DNA of 64,000 nucleotides from Enchytraeus crypticus (lineage: Eukaryota > Annelida > Clitellata > Enchytraeida > Enchytraeidae). Shown here piece by piece: positions 56,691 to 64,000 of this stretch. The translations under genes were made by a program, and so were the position numbers. The notes below the pieces were generated by a model. That model ran no database searches, was not told the DNA's origin, and was given only the letters and a program-made list of their open reading frames with translations. Location: NCBI GenBank assembly GCA_905160935.1, contig CAJHZI010000427.1, positions 191,893 to 255,892 on the forward strand, given 5' to 3'. The stretch's first letter is position 1, and each line of letters starts with the position of its first letter.

Positions 56691-57000
56691 TGCCGTCCAT
56701 GACAACACTTAACACTATGGTGCCAAAATCCAATTCGATGAGCAGCGTGTGGGGTCCAAAAACGGTGCAAACCAAAATCCAGGTAATTAGCAAGAGGAGG
56801 GGATACTAGTGAAATGGAGGTTTGCGCTTTGGTCTCAGTACCTGTGCAATGGGTGGATAGGATAGGTCAAAGAGAAAAGCCTTCAACTGTCTATGAAACT
56901 TTTCATACAGAAGGAAAGGATAATCAGGAGAAGATAAGGAGAAGCGCAAAGTAGAAGGAAGAGAATTCCAGATAGCTGGAGCAGTGCGCTGGAAGGAGAG
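56690..57000 (-). repeat. Repeat F, long copy
   Basis: Minus orientation; contains AGTGCTACTGCCGTCCATGA, GGGGTCCAAAAACGGTGC, ATACTAGTGAAATGGAGG and TTTGGTCTCAG. The last two words are also in the left part of the 47330 copy (reverse strand), so the family is at least about 300 bp long. Confidence 0.65.
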
Positions 57001-57303
57001 GTTGCTGGTTGTGTAATTCTACATAACCAGAAGGCACCTACAAATGTAGAAATAGAAGACAAAGCGAGATGCATAGCAGGATAGTCAATTAGTCAGGCAG
57101 AAGGAAGATATGTCGAAGGAGGAAATATATGAGCTTTAGTTTGCTCAGAAATATGAAGATCAGTTTACGCAACTACTACTGAAATTAATCTGCAATGGGC
57201 AAAATGATAAAGTTGAATATTAAGTGTTTTGAGTCTGCAGTTCGTGTGCCAAATAAGTATGGTGTTTGTTAACAGATGTGCTAGTACTTATGTACTTCCT
57301 TGA
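57001..57303. other. Non-coding stretch
   Basis: No feature supported. Confidence 0.45.
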
Positions 57304-57566
57304 TTGAATGTCTCATTAGCGCAATGGTTAGAGGTGCAGATAACATCATGAAGTTTCAAATGACAGACCCTGAGGTGAATTGAATCCTTGTGTGTTCGAA
57401 TCCCAGCCGCGCTTCTCTGAGAGTAAAATCTTGGATATTCACTGGACTGGTTACACGGAAAATGGAGAAAATCGTCTAACGGATTTAACATGCGATATTA
57501 AAGTGATAGATATCAACATAGTTGATCATTTCACTATAATGTGTGTTATTATTATTATTATTGCAG
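57304..57566 (+). mobile_element. SINE-C copy, plus orientation, full length
   Basis: Reads head to tail: CATTAGCGCAATGGTTAGAG (A-box region), B-box TGTTCGAATCCC at 57393-57404, body GAGAGTAAAATCTTGGATAT, end GTTGATCATTTCACTATAAT, then GTGTG and (TTA)n at 57546-57562. Confidence 0.9.
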
Positions 57567-58029
57567 AGGATTGGATCCTTTAGAAAGGAGAAAACAACAA
57601 AATGTTTCAGTAAATCTCAAAAAGGCTAGAACTAGAACAAAAATACTGTATAAAGGATAAGGTGGTTAACTGGAGGAACCAGACATTAAATTCCTATTGA
57701 ATGATTGATTGTAACTACATTTAAGATGAACTTCAGTACTAAATTGTGCTCTCTTTCAAGAAAATTTTTGTCACAGAGGAATCTGAAGCATCCATGTTAA
57801 AAGGGAAGTATCCAAGCATAAAAGTATCCAGGGCAATGGATTGTCATCCAAAGGAGAGGGGCAGAGGAGCTTGGCTTGATCTCTCCGGGAGAAAGAGTAA
57901 ACAATGCCTGTGGTATTAAAGGCCATAGAATAAATATAGACATACTGCAGCTATTTTGAATAAGCGATTGCTATTTAGCAGAATATTTTTCAGAGTTTAT
58001 CTTTGTTTATTTTATCTATTTGTGGCATA
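57567..58029. other. Non-coding stretch
   Basis: No feature supported. Confidence 0.45.
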
Positions 58030-58160
58030 TTTTTGGACTTATTTTTTGAAATTTTGAATTTGCACCATTTCTGGACTTTCTTTTTGCTCAATGGCTTGGA
58101 TTTGTCTCAATAGTATTCGATGTTGTCATTGATGACAGTAGCACTCTAATTGTTATTCTA
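58030..58160 (+). repeat. Repeat F, copy 6
   Basis: Contains AATTTGCACCATTTCTGGAC, TTTTTGCTCAATGGC, GTCTCAATAGTATTCGATGT and TGACAGTAGCACTCTAATT. It is uninterrupted and shows the pre-insertion form of the target at 47575. Confidence 0.75.
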
Positions 58161-58799
58161 TGTTACTTAAGAAAGCAGGTAAAAGAGCCACACACAGTAT
58201 AATACATATTTCAAAAAAGTACTAACCAATATCTTGGAAGATTTCTGCCCTCTCAACATATTTTATTATTGTACTATACACCAATTTTACTATCGCACTT
58301 TAACATATGATGCTTCCTGACTCAATGTTGTTTTCTTAGTTAGATGTCGTAATTTTAATTTGACTTTTTACAAATATTCCTAATACTTTGTTCCTTTCTT
58401 ACACTTCATCTTTACCTGATTAATTTTCACTTTAACAATGTATTTAGATGGAATATTTAACGATATTTATAGTTTTCTTATATTTCACAACATTCTCATA
58501 TATTACATTCATGATGTCCTTACTGTTTCATAACATGCCGTAACAACAAAAACACAGGAAACAGCTGATTGATTTGTTTAGCTGTTATCTATAGAAGTGA
58601 CCATTTGTCAATTCAATGTCAACTTAACTTAACATAATTATACTGGTTAAGCAGGTCACAAAGACCTGTAACACCAGTATTTGCTGTAATTTCATACCTC
58701 TAAACATAGAGACCAGACCGTAAAGGGGAAAAAAAGATACAAACCTTGACAAGTTGATAGGCTTCAAAAGAAGAACATTAGAAAAAACTAAACACTCAC
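58161..58799. other. Non-coding stretch
   Basis: No feature supported. Confidence 0.45.
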
Positions 58800-59026
58800 C
58801 AACAAATCACACACACACGTAACCAGCTCAAGTATAAACTTACACACAGGTATACAACTATGCAAAAATACACATACATACATGCACCCATGCATGTTCA
58901 CATACATGTACATGCATACACACCAACACACACATTTGCACATATACACACAAAAATACATACAAACACTCAAATACTTACATACATACATATACATATA
59001 TACATATATCCAAACATACCCCACAT

Positions 59027-59069
<43 letters not shown>

Positions 59070-59121
59070 TACACACATAAATATGCACATATATACATAC
59101 GTATACATACATACACATGTA
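58800..59121. repeat. CA/TACA/TA compound microsatellite
   Basis: Mixed (CA)n, (TACA)n and a (TA)n run at 59030-59064. The LTR element starts directly at its right edge. Confidence 0.9.
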
Positions 59122-59546
59122 TGTAACGTTGCTCTAACGCTTACAACGTTATTATATCGCATATGATATCAAGTCTAAAAACACAACACTCGAAGTATAC
59201 TGTTCACTATGAATTAGACTTTATTGAAATAACATAAATAACTAAGTTCGCAATCTATAGTCACTCAAACACTAGCTTACTCTAAATCTAATCAACATTC
59301 ACCAGGGCACGTATATGCAACAGCATAGTCTATGGTAAGTATAAGATTGGGGGGTCCTGGCAAGTGGTGGGCTCTTATATACTAAAGCTTGTCAAACGAA
59401 TGGTCCAATAAATGTATCATGTTACCGGTAGTGCTTTGAACATGACTCTAATATTTATTAGTGGTTATCCTGTGATTGCTGTAGTAGAGATATCTAGTGG
59501 CGGCTTCATGCAATAAAGCAATCAGATGAAATCTGACACCGTCACA
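59122..59546 (-). repeat. 3' LTR, 425 bp
   Basis: Begins TGTAACG and ends TCACA on the plus strand, i.e. TGTGAC...TTACA on the element strand, with standard TG/CA ends. TATATAAG (59374-59381) is a candidate TATA box, and AATAAA (59220-59225) a poly(A) signal, both on the minus strand. Confidence 0.92.
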
Positions 59547-59557
59547 TCTCCCTTTCC
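59547..59557 (-). other. Polypurine tract
   Basis: GGAAAGGGAGA on the element strand, touching the 3' LTR; primes plus-strand DNA synthesis. It also fixes the LTR boundary. Confidence 0.9.
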
Positions 59558-59666
59558 AAAATAAAATGTTTGCTTGAAAAATAAAATTATTTTAGAATCA
59601 CTTCAAAATTAGCGCATAAAAATATGTTAAAGTTTCTTGTATACATGTACATATATGTTCATATAA

Positions 59667-61712
59667 TCACTCTAAGTATCGAGCGGGTTTTCGAATGCTT
59701 CTACCAAAACGAGTAACATAGTTTCTTCTTTCTGTGGGCTCCGGCTGCGAGGCGTGTTCTTCTCGTGATGTAGGTGCGAATGGTCTTGTAGCGTTTTTTG
59801 TTGCCTTGCCTGTTTCCTGTGGGGGCTTCTGAGCTTCATCTGCTTCAGGCTGGGCGAATTCTTCGCTAGGAAATGATGTGACATCTACCATGCCATCATC
59901 GAGTGTTACTGGTGATTCTTTGCTCAGTCTGATGTGTTTTGAAGTTCTTCGTCTGATACTGCCATCTTCTGTTTGCACAGCGTAGGATCTGTGAGGCATG
60001 GATTGTACAATTTGACCTTTTCGCCATTCTTCTCCGTCACGCTCTTGGAATCGAACCGTGTCTCCTGCAGTCAATGGGTTTCTCTGTTTTGGGTGCCTGT
60101 TGTAGTAGTATGCCTGCTTATCTTTTGATGCTTCTAGTTTATTTCTTGCCTCTGCTGATTGCAAAGGCTCCATGAGTCTCTGAACAGACGGAAGCAACGT
60201 GCGTGTGCGACGGCCGTACAGTATTTGGACTGGTGAGAGTTCCGAACTTTCAGTAGGTGTGTTGCGGAAATCCAGTAATGCTAAAAAAGGATCCGATTTG
60301 CTTTCCATGGCCTTCGTCATTAATCTCTTGACAGTCTTCACTGAATTTTCTACTTTGCCGTTGCTTTGAGGATATCTTGGGCTGGATGTAATATGTTGAA
60401 ATTCGTACTTATCAGCGAAAAGTCTGAATTCATTCGATGCAAATGGCGAGTTGTCGCTGAACACTACATCCGGTATTCCGTGTCTTGCAAAATGCTGCTT
60501 TAAGCAGTAAACAATGTCCTTTACGCGTTTGCTTGGCAATCTGTCTACTTCGAAATAATTGCTTAAGTAATCTACGGTAATCAAATAGTTCCTGTCCTGA
60601 AAAGTAAATATGTCTACACCCAATTTTTCCCAAGGTCTCAGTGGCACAGTATGAGACATTAAAGGCTCCTTTGTCTGAGCTGATTGATATTCTTGACAGA
60701 CTTGGCACTTTTCAACTCTCTCGCGTATATTCTTTGACATATTCGGCCAAAACACTGCATCTTTTGCTCTTCTGATACATCCGTTGATTCCTATGTGGCT
60801 GCTATGTATTCTGTCTAATATGTACGGCCTTGCTTCGACAGGTACAACGACTCTGTCAGTTTTAAAAACAAGATCTTTACACACCGCCAACTCGTCACTG
60901 AATGTAGAATATTCTCGAATCTCTTGGGGAACTAACCTGATCTCGTCCGGCCATCCTAAAAGAATTTGCTCACGTAGAAGTTTGTAGTTAGGATCTAGAC
61001 GGGCCGCGTTGCGAAGAGTTTGAATTGTTTTTTCGCTGGCTACTAGACTAAGATCGTTTTCTATCTCGTCGTCTTCAACGATTGCCAACTCGCCTGAGAA
61101 TTCAACTGCTTCAGCTGTAAATGGCAAATAAGCTCGGCTTAACGTATCAGCAATACTTACTTGGCTTCCGGGCTTATATCGAAGTTCAAAATCATACGTC
61201 AGTATTCTCAGTAACATACGTTGTAGTCTCTTTGGCGCAGATGTGAGGGCCTTCTTAACGATCGCTATTAGTGGCTTGTGATCGGTCTCTACAGTTATAT
61301 TGCGACCATAAATATATGTATGGAAGCGTTCTAAACCAAATAGGATTGCCAACAGTTCTATTTCAATTTGAGAGTAGGATTTTTCTGTCGACGACAAAGC
61401 TCGAGAGGCGTACTCCACTGGTCGATTCTCTTGCAATAACACTGCGCCCAAACCTGATTGAGAGCTATCACATTGTACAACCACGGGCTTCTTGACGTCA
61501 TAATAAGCGAGTACACAAGTGCTTGATAGAGATTTCTTCAACTCATTGAATGCTCTACCGTGATAGTCGATATCCCACATGAACTCATTATTTGATTTTA
61601 GTAGTTCACGCAAAGGCGCTGTTACTTCTGAAAAATTTGGTACGTATCTCATCAGGTAAGTTGCCATGCCTAAGAGGCGTTGTAAAGCGGCTTTATCAGC
61701 TGGTGGGGGCAT
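59667..61712 (-). CDS. Pol C-terminal part: RT connection, RNase H, integrase
   Basis: 681 residues from the first ATG, but the natural frame starts upstream inside RT. Order: RT end (LLGMATYLMRYVPNFSEV); RNase H with QCDSSQSGLGAVL (Asp82), SQIEIELLAI (Glu118) and TDHKPL (Asp144); integrase zinc domain HSSH (303-306) and CQVC (336-339); catalytic core GVDIF (Asp367), FSDNSPF (Asp420) and NGKVE (Glu455); then a GPY/F-like region and the basic C-terminus. The last two catalytic residues are 34 apart, one fewer than the usual D-x35-E. It overlaps the preceding frame by 43 nt; the overlap arises from a frameshift in an A-run near 61732. Confidence 0.92.
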   Translation of the reverse strand: MPPPADKAALQRLLGMATYLMRYVPNFSEVTAPLRELLKSNNEFMWDIDYHGRAFNELKKSLSSTCVLAYYDVKKPVVVQCDSSQSGLGAVLLQENRPVEYASRALSSTEKSYSQIEIELLAILFGLERFHTYIYGRNITVETDHKPLIAIVKKALTSAPKRLQRMLLRILTYDFELRYKPGSQVSIADTLSRAYLPFTAEAVEFSGELAIVEDDEIENDLSLVASEKTIQTLRNAARLDPNYKLLREQILLGWPDEIRLVPQEIREYSTFSDELAVCKDLVFKTDRVVVPVEARPYILDRIHSSHIGINGCIRRAKDAVFWPNMSKNIRERVEKCQVCQEYQSAQTKEPLMSHTVPLRPWEKLGVDIFTFQDRNYLITVDYLSNYFEVDRLPSKRVKDIVYCLKQHFARHGIPDVVFSDNSPFASNEFRLFADKYEFQHITSSPRYPQSNGKVENSVKTVKRLMTKAMESKSDPFLALLDFRNTPTESSELSPVQILYGRRTRTLLPSVQRLMEPLQSAEARNKLEASKDKQAYYYNRHPKQRNPLTAGDTVRFQERDGEEWRKGQIVQSMPHRSYAVQTEDGSIRRRTSKHIRLSKESPVTLDDGMVDVTSFPSEEFAQPEADEAQKPPQETGKATKNATRPFAPTSREEHASQPEPTERRNYVTRFGRSIRKPARYLE

Positions 61713-62857
61713 TTCGGCGATTGCTTGAACCTTTTTGGATCGCTGGATAAACCGGTATTCTTTAGCTCGTGTCCCATGAATCGTACTGCTGTCTGGTGGA
61801 GTTTCATTTTGTTAAGGTTCAAACGTATGTTGCGCTCTCGACAACGATGTAGTAATGCTAAGAATTTTCTGTCGTGGTCAATCTTGGCTTCTCGAACGGT
61901 GTTACCACGACCGTACACTAATATGTCGTCAGCAATACATTCCACACCCTCAAGCCCCTCTAAAGCTTCATGTAGTCTACGTTGAAAAATTTCGGGACTC
62001 ACCGACAAACCGAATGCTAACCTGCGGAACTTGTACTTTCCAAATGGCGTCTCAAATGCTGTCAATCTACTGCTCTCTTCATCTAGTGCTACATGCCAGA
62101 ACGCGTTGGAAACGTCTACCGTTGAAAATATTTTTGCATTGGTTAATTTAGGCAGTACATCGTCTAATGTAGGCATAGAATAGTGATCCCGCTTGAGTGC
62201 TTTATTGAGCGGCTTCGGGTCTATGCATATTCGTATGTCCCCGTTCGGCTTCTGTACTATGAGCAGGGCTGAAAGCCACTCCGTTGGTCCCGTAACTGGT
62301 TCAATGATACCATTATCCTCTAATCTCTTCAGTTCAACTGCTACCTTGTCCTTGAGAGGTACAGGTATCTTGCGCAAAGGCATTCGCACTGGAGGTATCC
62401 TATGATCGACGTGCAAGTGTGTTTCTCCACTTAGTCTTCCGAAACCTTCAAATAGCTCTCTATAGTTTGCTATGATATTGTTCATAGTTACCTCAAAAGT
62501 CTTCATTTCGTCGACCGTACATATATTATGCGCATTAATGCTGATCAGATTAAATAGTATGCACGCGTCCTTACCAAGTATGGGATCCTTATGAAGAGTA
62601 GTTACATAAAAATTCAACTTCTCCCTCTGCTTTGTGATTGGATGTTGTATCATCAGTTCAACTCGACCAGCCGTGTTGAGCTCCTGGCCGTCGAACATTC
62701 TCAATTTCACTTTAGTCTCCCTCGGGCGCACTTTCATCTTTCTGACTTTTTCGATTGGTATGAGGTTTACTGATGCTCCAGAATCTAACATGAATCTAAT
62801 TTTGAGTTCGTTTACATACATATTGCAGTAAATTCTCGAGTCATGCTTACGGTCTAG
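61670..62857 (-). CDS. Pol N-terminal part: protease and reverse transcriptase
   Basis: The frame is open directly from the gag UGA at 62858, in the same frame as gag; an internal ATG is at 62821. Counting from that ATG: protease active site LDSGAS (residues 12-17), protease tail ILGKDACILF, RT motifs with FSTVDVSNAFWHV (Asp236), FGLSVSPEIFQ (270-280) and CIADDILVYG (Asp298-299). The last 20 or so residues after GLSSDP are out-of-frame readthrough; the true continuation is in the frame of the 59667-61712 piece. Confidence 0.9.
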   Translation of the reverse strand, partial: LDRKHDSRIYCNMYVNELKIRFMLDSGASVNLIPIEKVRKMKVRPRETKVKLRMFDGQELNTAGRVELMIQHPITKQREKLNFYVTTLHKDPILGKDACILFNLISINAHNICTVDEMKTFEVTMNNIIANYRELFEGFGRLSGETHLHVDHRIPPVRMPLRKIPVPLKDKVAVELKRLEDNGIIEPVTGPTEWLSALLIVQKPNGDIRICIDPKPLNKALKRDHYSMPTLDDVLPKLTNAKIFSTVDVSNAFWHVALDEESSRLTAFETPFGKYKFRRLAFGLSVSPEIFQRRLHEALEGLEGVECIADDILVYGRGNTVREAKIDHDRKFLALLHRCRERNIRLNLNKMKLHQTAVRFMGHELKNTGLSSDPKRFKQSPKCPHQLIKPLYNAS

Positions 62858-62860
62858 TCA
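62855..62860 (-). promoter_or_regulatory. Candidate stop-codon readthrough site UGA-CUA
   Basis: The gag stop TGA (62860-62858) is followed by CTA then G; the frame continues open into protease. UGA followed by CUAG is an established leaky-stop context in alphaviruses and some animal genes. Confidence 0.65.
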
Positions 62861-63718
62861 TAAAACATCATAGCTTTCGTCATGTGGTTCGTCCTGGTCG
62901 TCGTTGATGCTTTGAATTCTGTTTGCTGACTTGCAGACTGTGGCGAAATGGTTGTATCGTTGACAGATATTACACTGCATTCCGTAGGCTGGGCATGAAG
63001 TTTTGTTCATTGTATGATTACGGCCACAGTAATTACACTTTCTTAAAACACTCATATTTGATTTTCTAGAGGCTGGCCTTTCTTTCTCTAATCTGCTCTG
63101 ACCTGTTCTTCCTGCAATCGAGCTGTTGCTATGACTCTCTCTTCGCTTAGACACTGCGTTCAGATTATCTGCTGAATCGCCGTTACCCATTATTTGTCGC
63201 AGTTGATTTGTAGTAGATTCGTTGCATTTGCATATGTTTACTGCCTTTTCTAGAGATAACTCGCGTATTTCAAGGAGTTTTCGCCTTGTGGATTCGCTTT
63301 GGATGCCCAAAATCAGTCTGTCTGTCAATAATGACTCAGTTAACTCTCCGAAATTGCACGACTTAACCAATCTACGCAAATCGCTATAGTATGTATCGAA
63401 GCACTCACCCGGTTCTTGATTCCGTTTCTTGAATATGTATCTTTCATATGTCACGTTCACATATCCGATGAAGTGTTGATCAAATTTATTCATTATCTTG
63501 TCGATATCTGTTGCATCCTCTCTCGTCATATCAAACGTCATAATCAATTCGTAGGCATCTTTGCCGATGCTCGTCAAGACTGCTGCACGCTTCGATTTCG
63601 GCTTCTGATCGAGATCCGTTGCTACTTCGTAGTGTTCCCACTGGCTTCTAAACCTTTTCCATTCCGACGATGGATTGGCTGAGAGGTCTATAGGAACCGG
63701 TGTCGATAAGTGACTCAT
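62858..63718 (-). CDS. Gag with two zinc knuckles
   Basis: 286 residues from ATG 63718. An N-terminal helical Gag-like region (WKRFRSQWEHYEVAT, ERYIFKKRNQEPGECFDTYY, LRRLVKSCNFGE, LILGIQSESTRRKLLE) is followed by a Ser/Arg linker and two zinc knuckles: CNYCGRNHTMNKTSC (228-242) and CNICQRYNHFATVC (249-262), the second a canonical C-x2-C-x4-H-x4-C. It forms the particle and binds the RNA. It ends DESYDVL then UGA-CUA-G. Confidence 0.92.
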   Translation of the reverse strand: MSHLSTPVPIDLSANPSSEWKRFRSQWEHYEVATDLDQKPKSKRAAVLTSIGKDAYELIMTFDMTREDATDIDKIMNKFDQHFIGYVNVTYERYIFKKRNQEPGECFDTYYSDLRRLVKSCNFGELTESLLTDRLILGIQSESTRRKLLEIRELSLEKAVNICKCNESTTNQLRQIMGNGDSADNLNAVSKRRESHSNSSIAGRTGQSRLEKERPASRKSNMSVLRKCNYCGRNHTMNKTSCPAYGMQCNICQRYNHFATVCKSANRIQSINDDQDEPHDESYDVL

Positions 63719-63914
63719 CTTTTCAAGTAGTCACGTAACTAGCTTCACTTATTTACAAGATATGCTGCTAACACTGTAATAGTTAATCTCAGTACTCCTA
63801 TTTACTCTTCAAGAAATCTGATTGACCTTAGATGTACTGCTAACACTAATTCTTGTTAATCTCAGTACACTTAATGACTAGCTATAATTTTTGTTTGGTT
63901 TACTGCTGACACCA
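63719..63914 (-). other. Leader with PBS-like repeats
   Basis: About 196 nt between PBS/LTR and gag ATG. CTGCTAACACTNNNNN-GTTAATCTCAGTAC occurs twice (63764-63796 and 63837-63868, plus-strand reading), and the PBS region TACTGCTGACACCA begins like a third unit. Confidence 0.75.
63897..63914 (-). other. Primer-binding site
   Basis: TGGTGTCAGCAGTAAACC on the element strand, starting exactly at the 5' LTR edge. TGG pairs with the tRNA CCA end; TGGTGTCAG resembles PBSs assigned to tRNA-Leu, which is a tentative match. Confidence 0.8.
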
Positions 63915-64000
63915 TGTAACGTTGCTCTAACGCTTACAACGTTATTATATCGCATATGATATCAAGTCTAAAAACACAACACTCGAAGTATACTGTTCAC
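63915..64000 (-). repeat. 5' LTR, partial (3' 86 bp)
   Basis: Identical to 59122-59207 by eye over all 86 visible bases; the rest, and the far target duplication, lie outside the window. Confidence 0.92.

Larger units (their letters stand above)
59122..64000 (-). mobile_element. Mag-type Ty3/Gypsy LTR retrotransposon
   Basis: Minus-strand element with, in plus coordinates, 3' LTR, polypurine tract, pol in two overlapping frames, gag, leader, primer-binding site and the start of the 5' LTR, which leaves the window. Gene order gag, protease, RT, RNase H, integrase is that of Ty3/Gypsy. The two-knuckle Gag (second knuckle after CPAYG) and C-terminus RFGRSIRKP suggest the Mag lineage. No env-like frame exists. 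The visible 86 bp of the two LTRs are identical, so insertion looks recent. Two breaks: a UGA between gag and pol (possibly functional) and a frameshift at the RT/RNase H border. Confidence 0.95.

Noticed and set aside
58788..59162. Cys/Tyr/Val-rich minus-strand frame of 124 codons
   Set aside because: Follows from CA/TACA/TA microsatellite; no protein signature.
63416..63682. Plus-strand frames across the retrotransposon
   Set aside because: Shadows of gag and pol; no domain content.

Overview
The window is nuclear DNA from an animal, most likely an invertebrate. The evidence is spliced protein-coding exons, AT-rich non-coding DNA with long microsatellites, several tRNA- and 5S-rRNA-derived SINE families, non-LTR retrotransposons, hAT-like DNA elements and a Mag-type Ty3/Gypsy retrotransposon. 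I cannot name the species; a mollusc or other lophotrochozoan would fit, but that is a guess. No prokaryotic operons, CRISPR arrays, phage genes or intact rRNA/tRNA genes were seen.

Host genes. (1) A minus-strand gene at 52432-56410 encodes an eukaryotic Pth1-type peptidyl-tRNA hydrolase (PTRH1). I rebuilt four coding exons with GT-AG introns and consistent phases; the predicted protein has 352 residues, including an unusual Ser-rich C-terminal tail with a 12-residue repeat. (2) A GC-rich exon at 5510-6502 (minus) encodes an unrecognised low-complexity, Gln-rich protein. A possible promoter with CRE half-sites and an RFX X-box lies just upstream.

Layout. 0-5 kb: unannotated AT-rich DNA with small tandem arrays. 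5-7 kb: the GC-rich exon and its upstream repeats. 8-32 kb: minisatellites, SINE copies and decayed LINE copies, with a long repeat-poor stretch at 20.8-24.1 kb. 33-35 kb: a decayed CR1/Jockey-like LINE. 35-46 kb: more SINEs, AT and AG tracts, and a LINE fragment with endonuclease-like motifs. 47-52.4 kb: a cluster of DNA-transposon derivatives with terminal inverted repeats, two with perfect 8-bp target duplications. 52.4-56.4 kb: PTRH1, whose introns hold SINEs, a minisatellite and a long perfect hairpin. 59.1-64 kb: a nearly complete minus-strand Mag-type retrotransposon whose 5' LTR runs off the window.

Main observations. The Mag-type element has gag and pol in one frame separated by a single UGA followed by CUAG, the known leaky-stop context. 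A LINE family and a second short-element family share a 3' terminus with a conserved 5-bp stem, a different loop in each family, and an (AG)n tail, suggesting a LINE/non-autonomous partnership. Several elements are nested with recognisable target duplications, which gives a relative insertion order.
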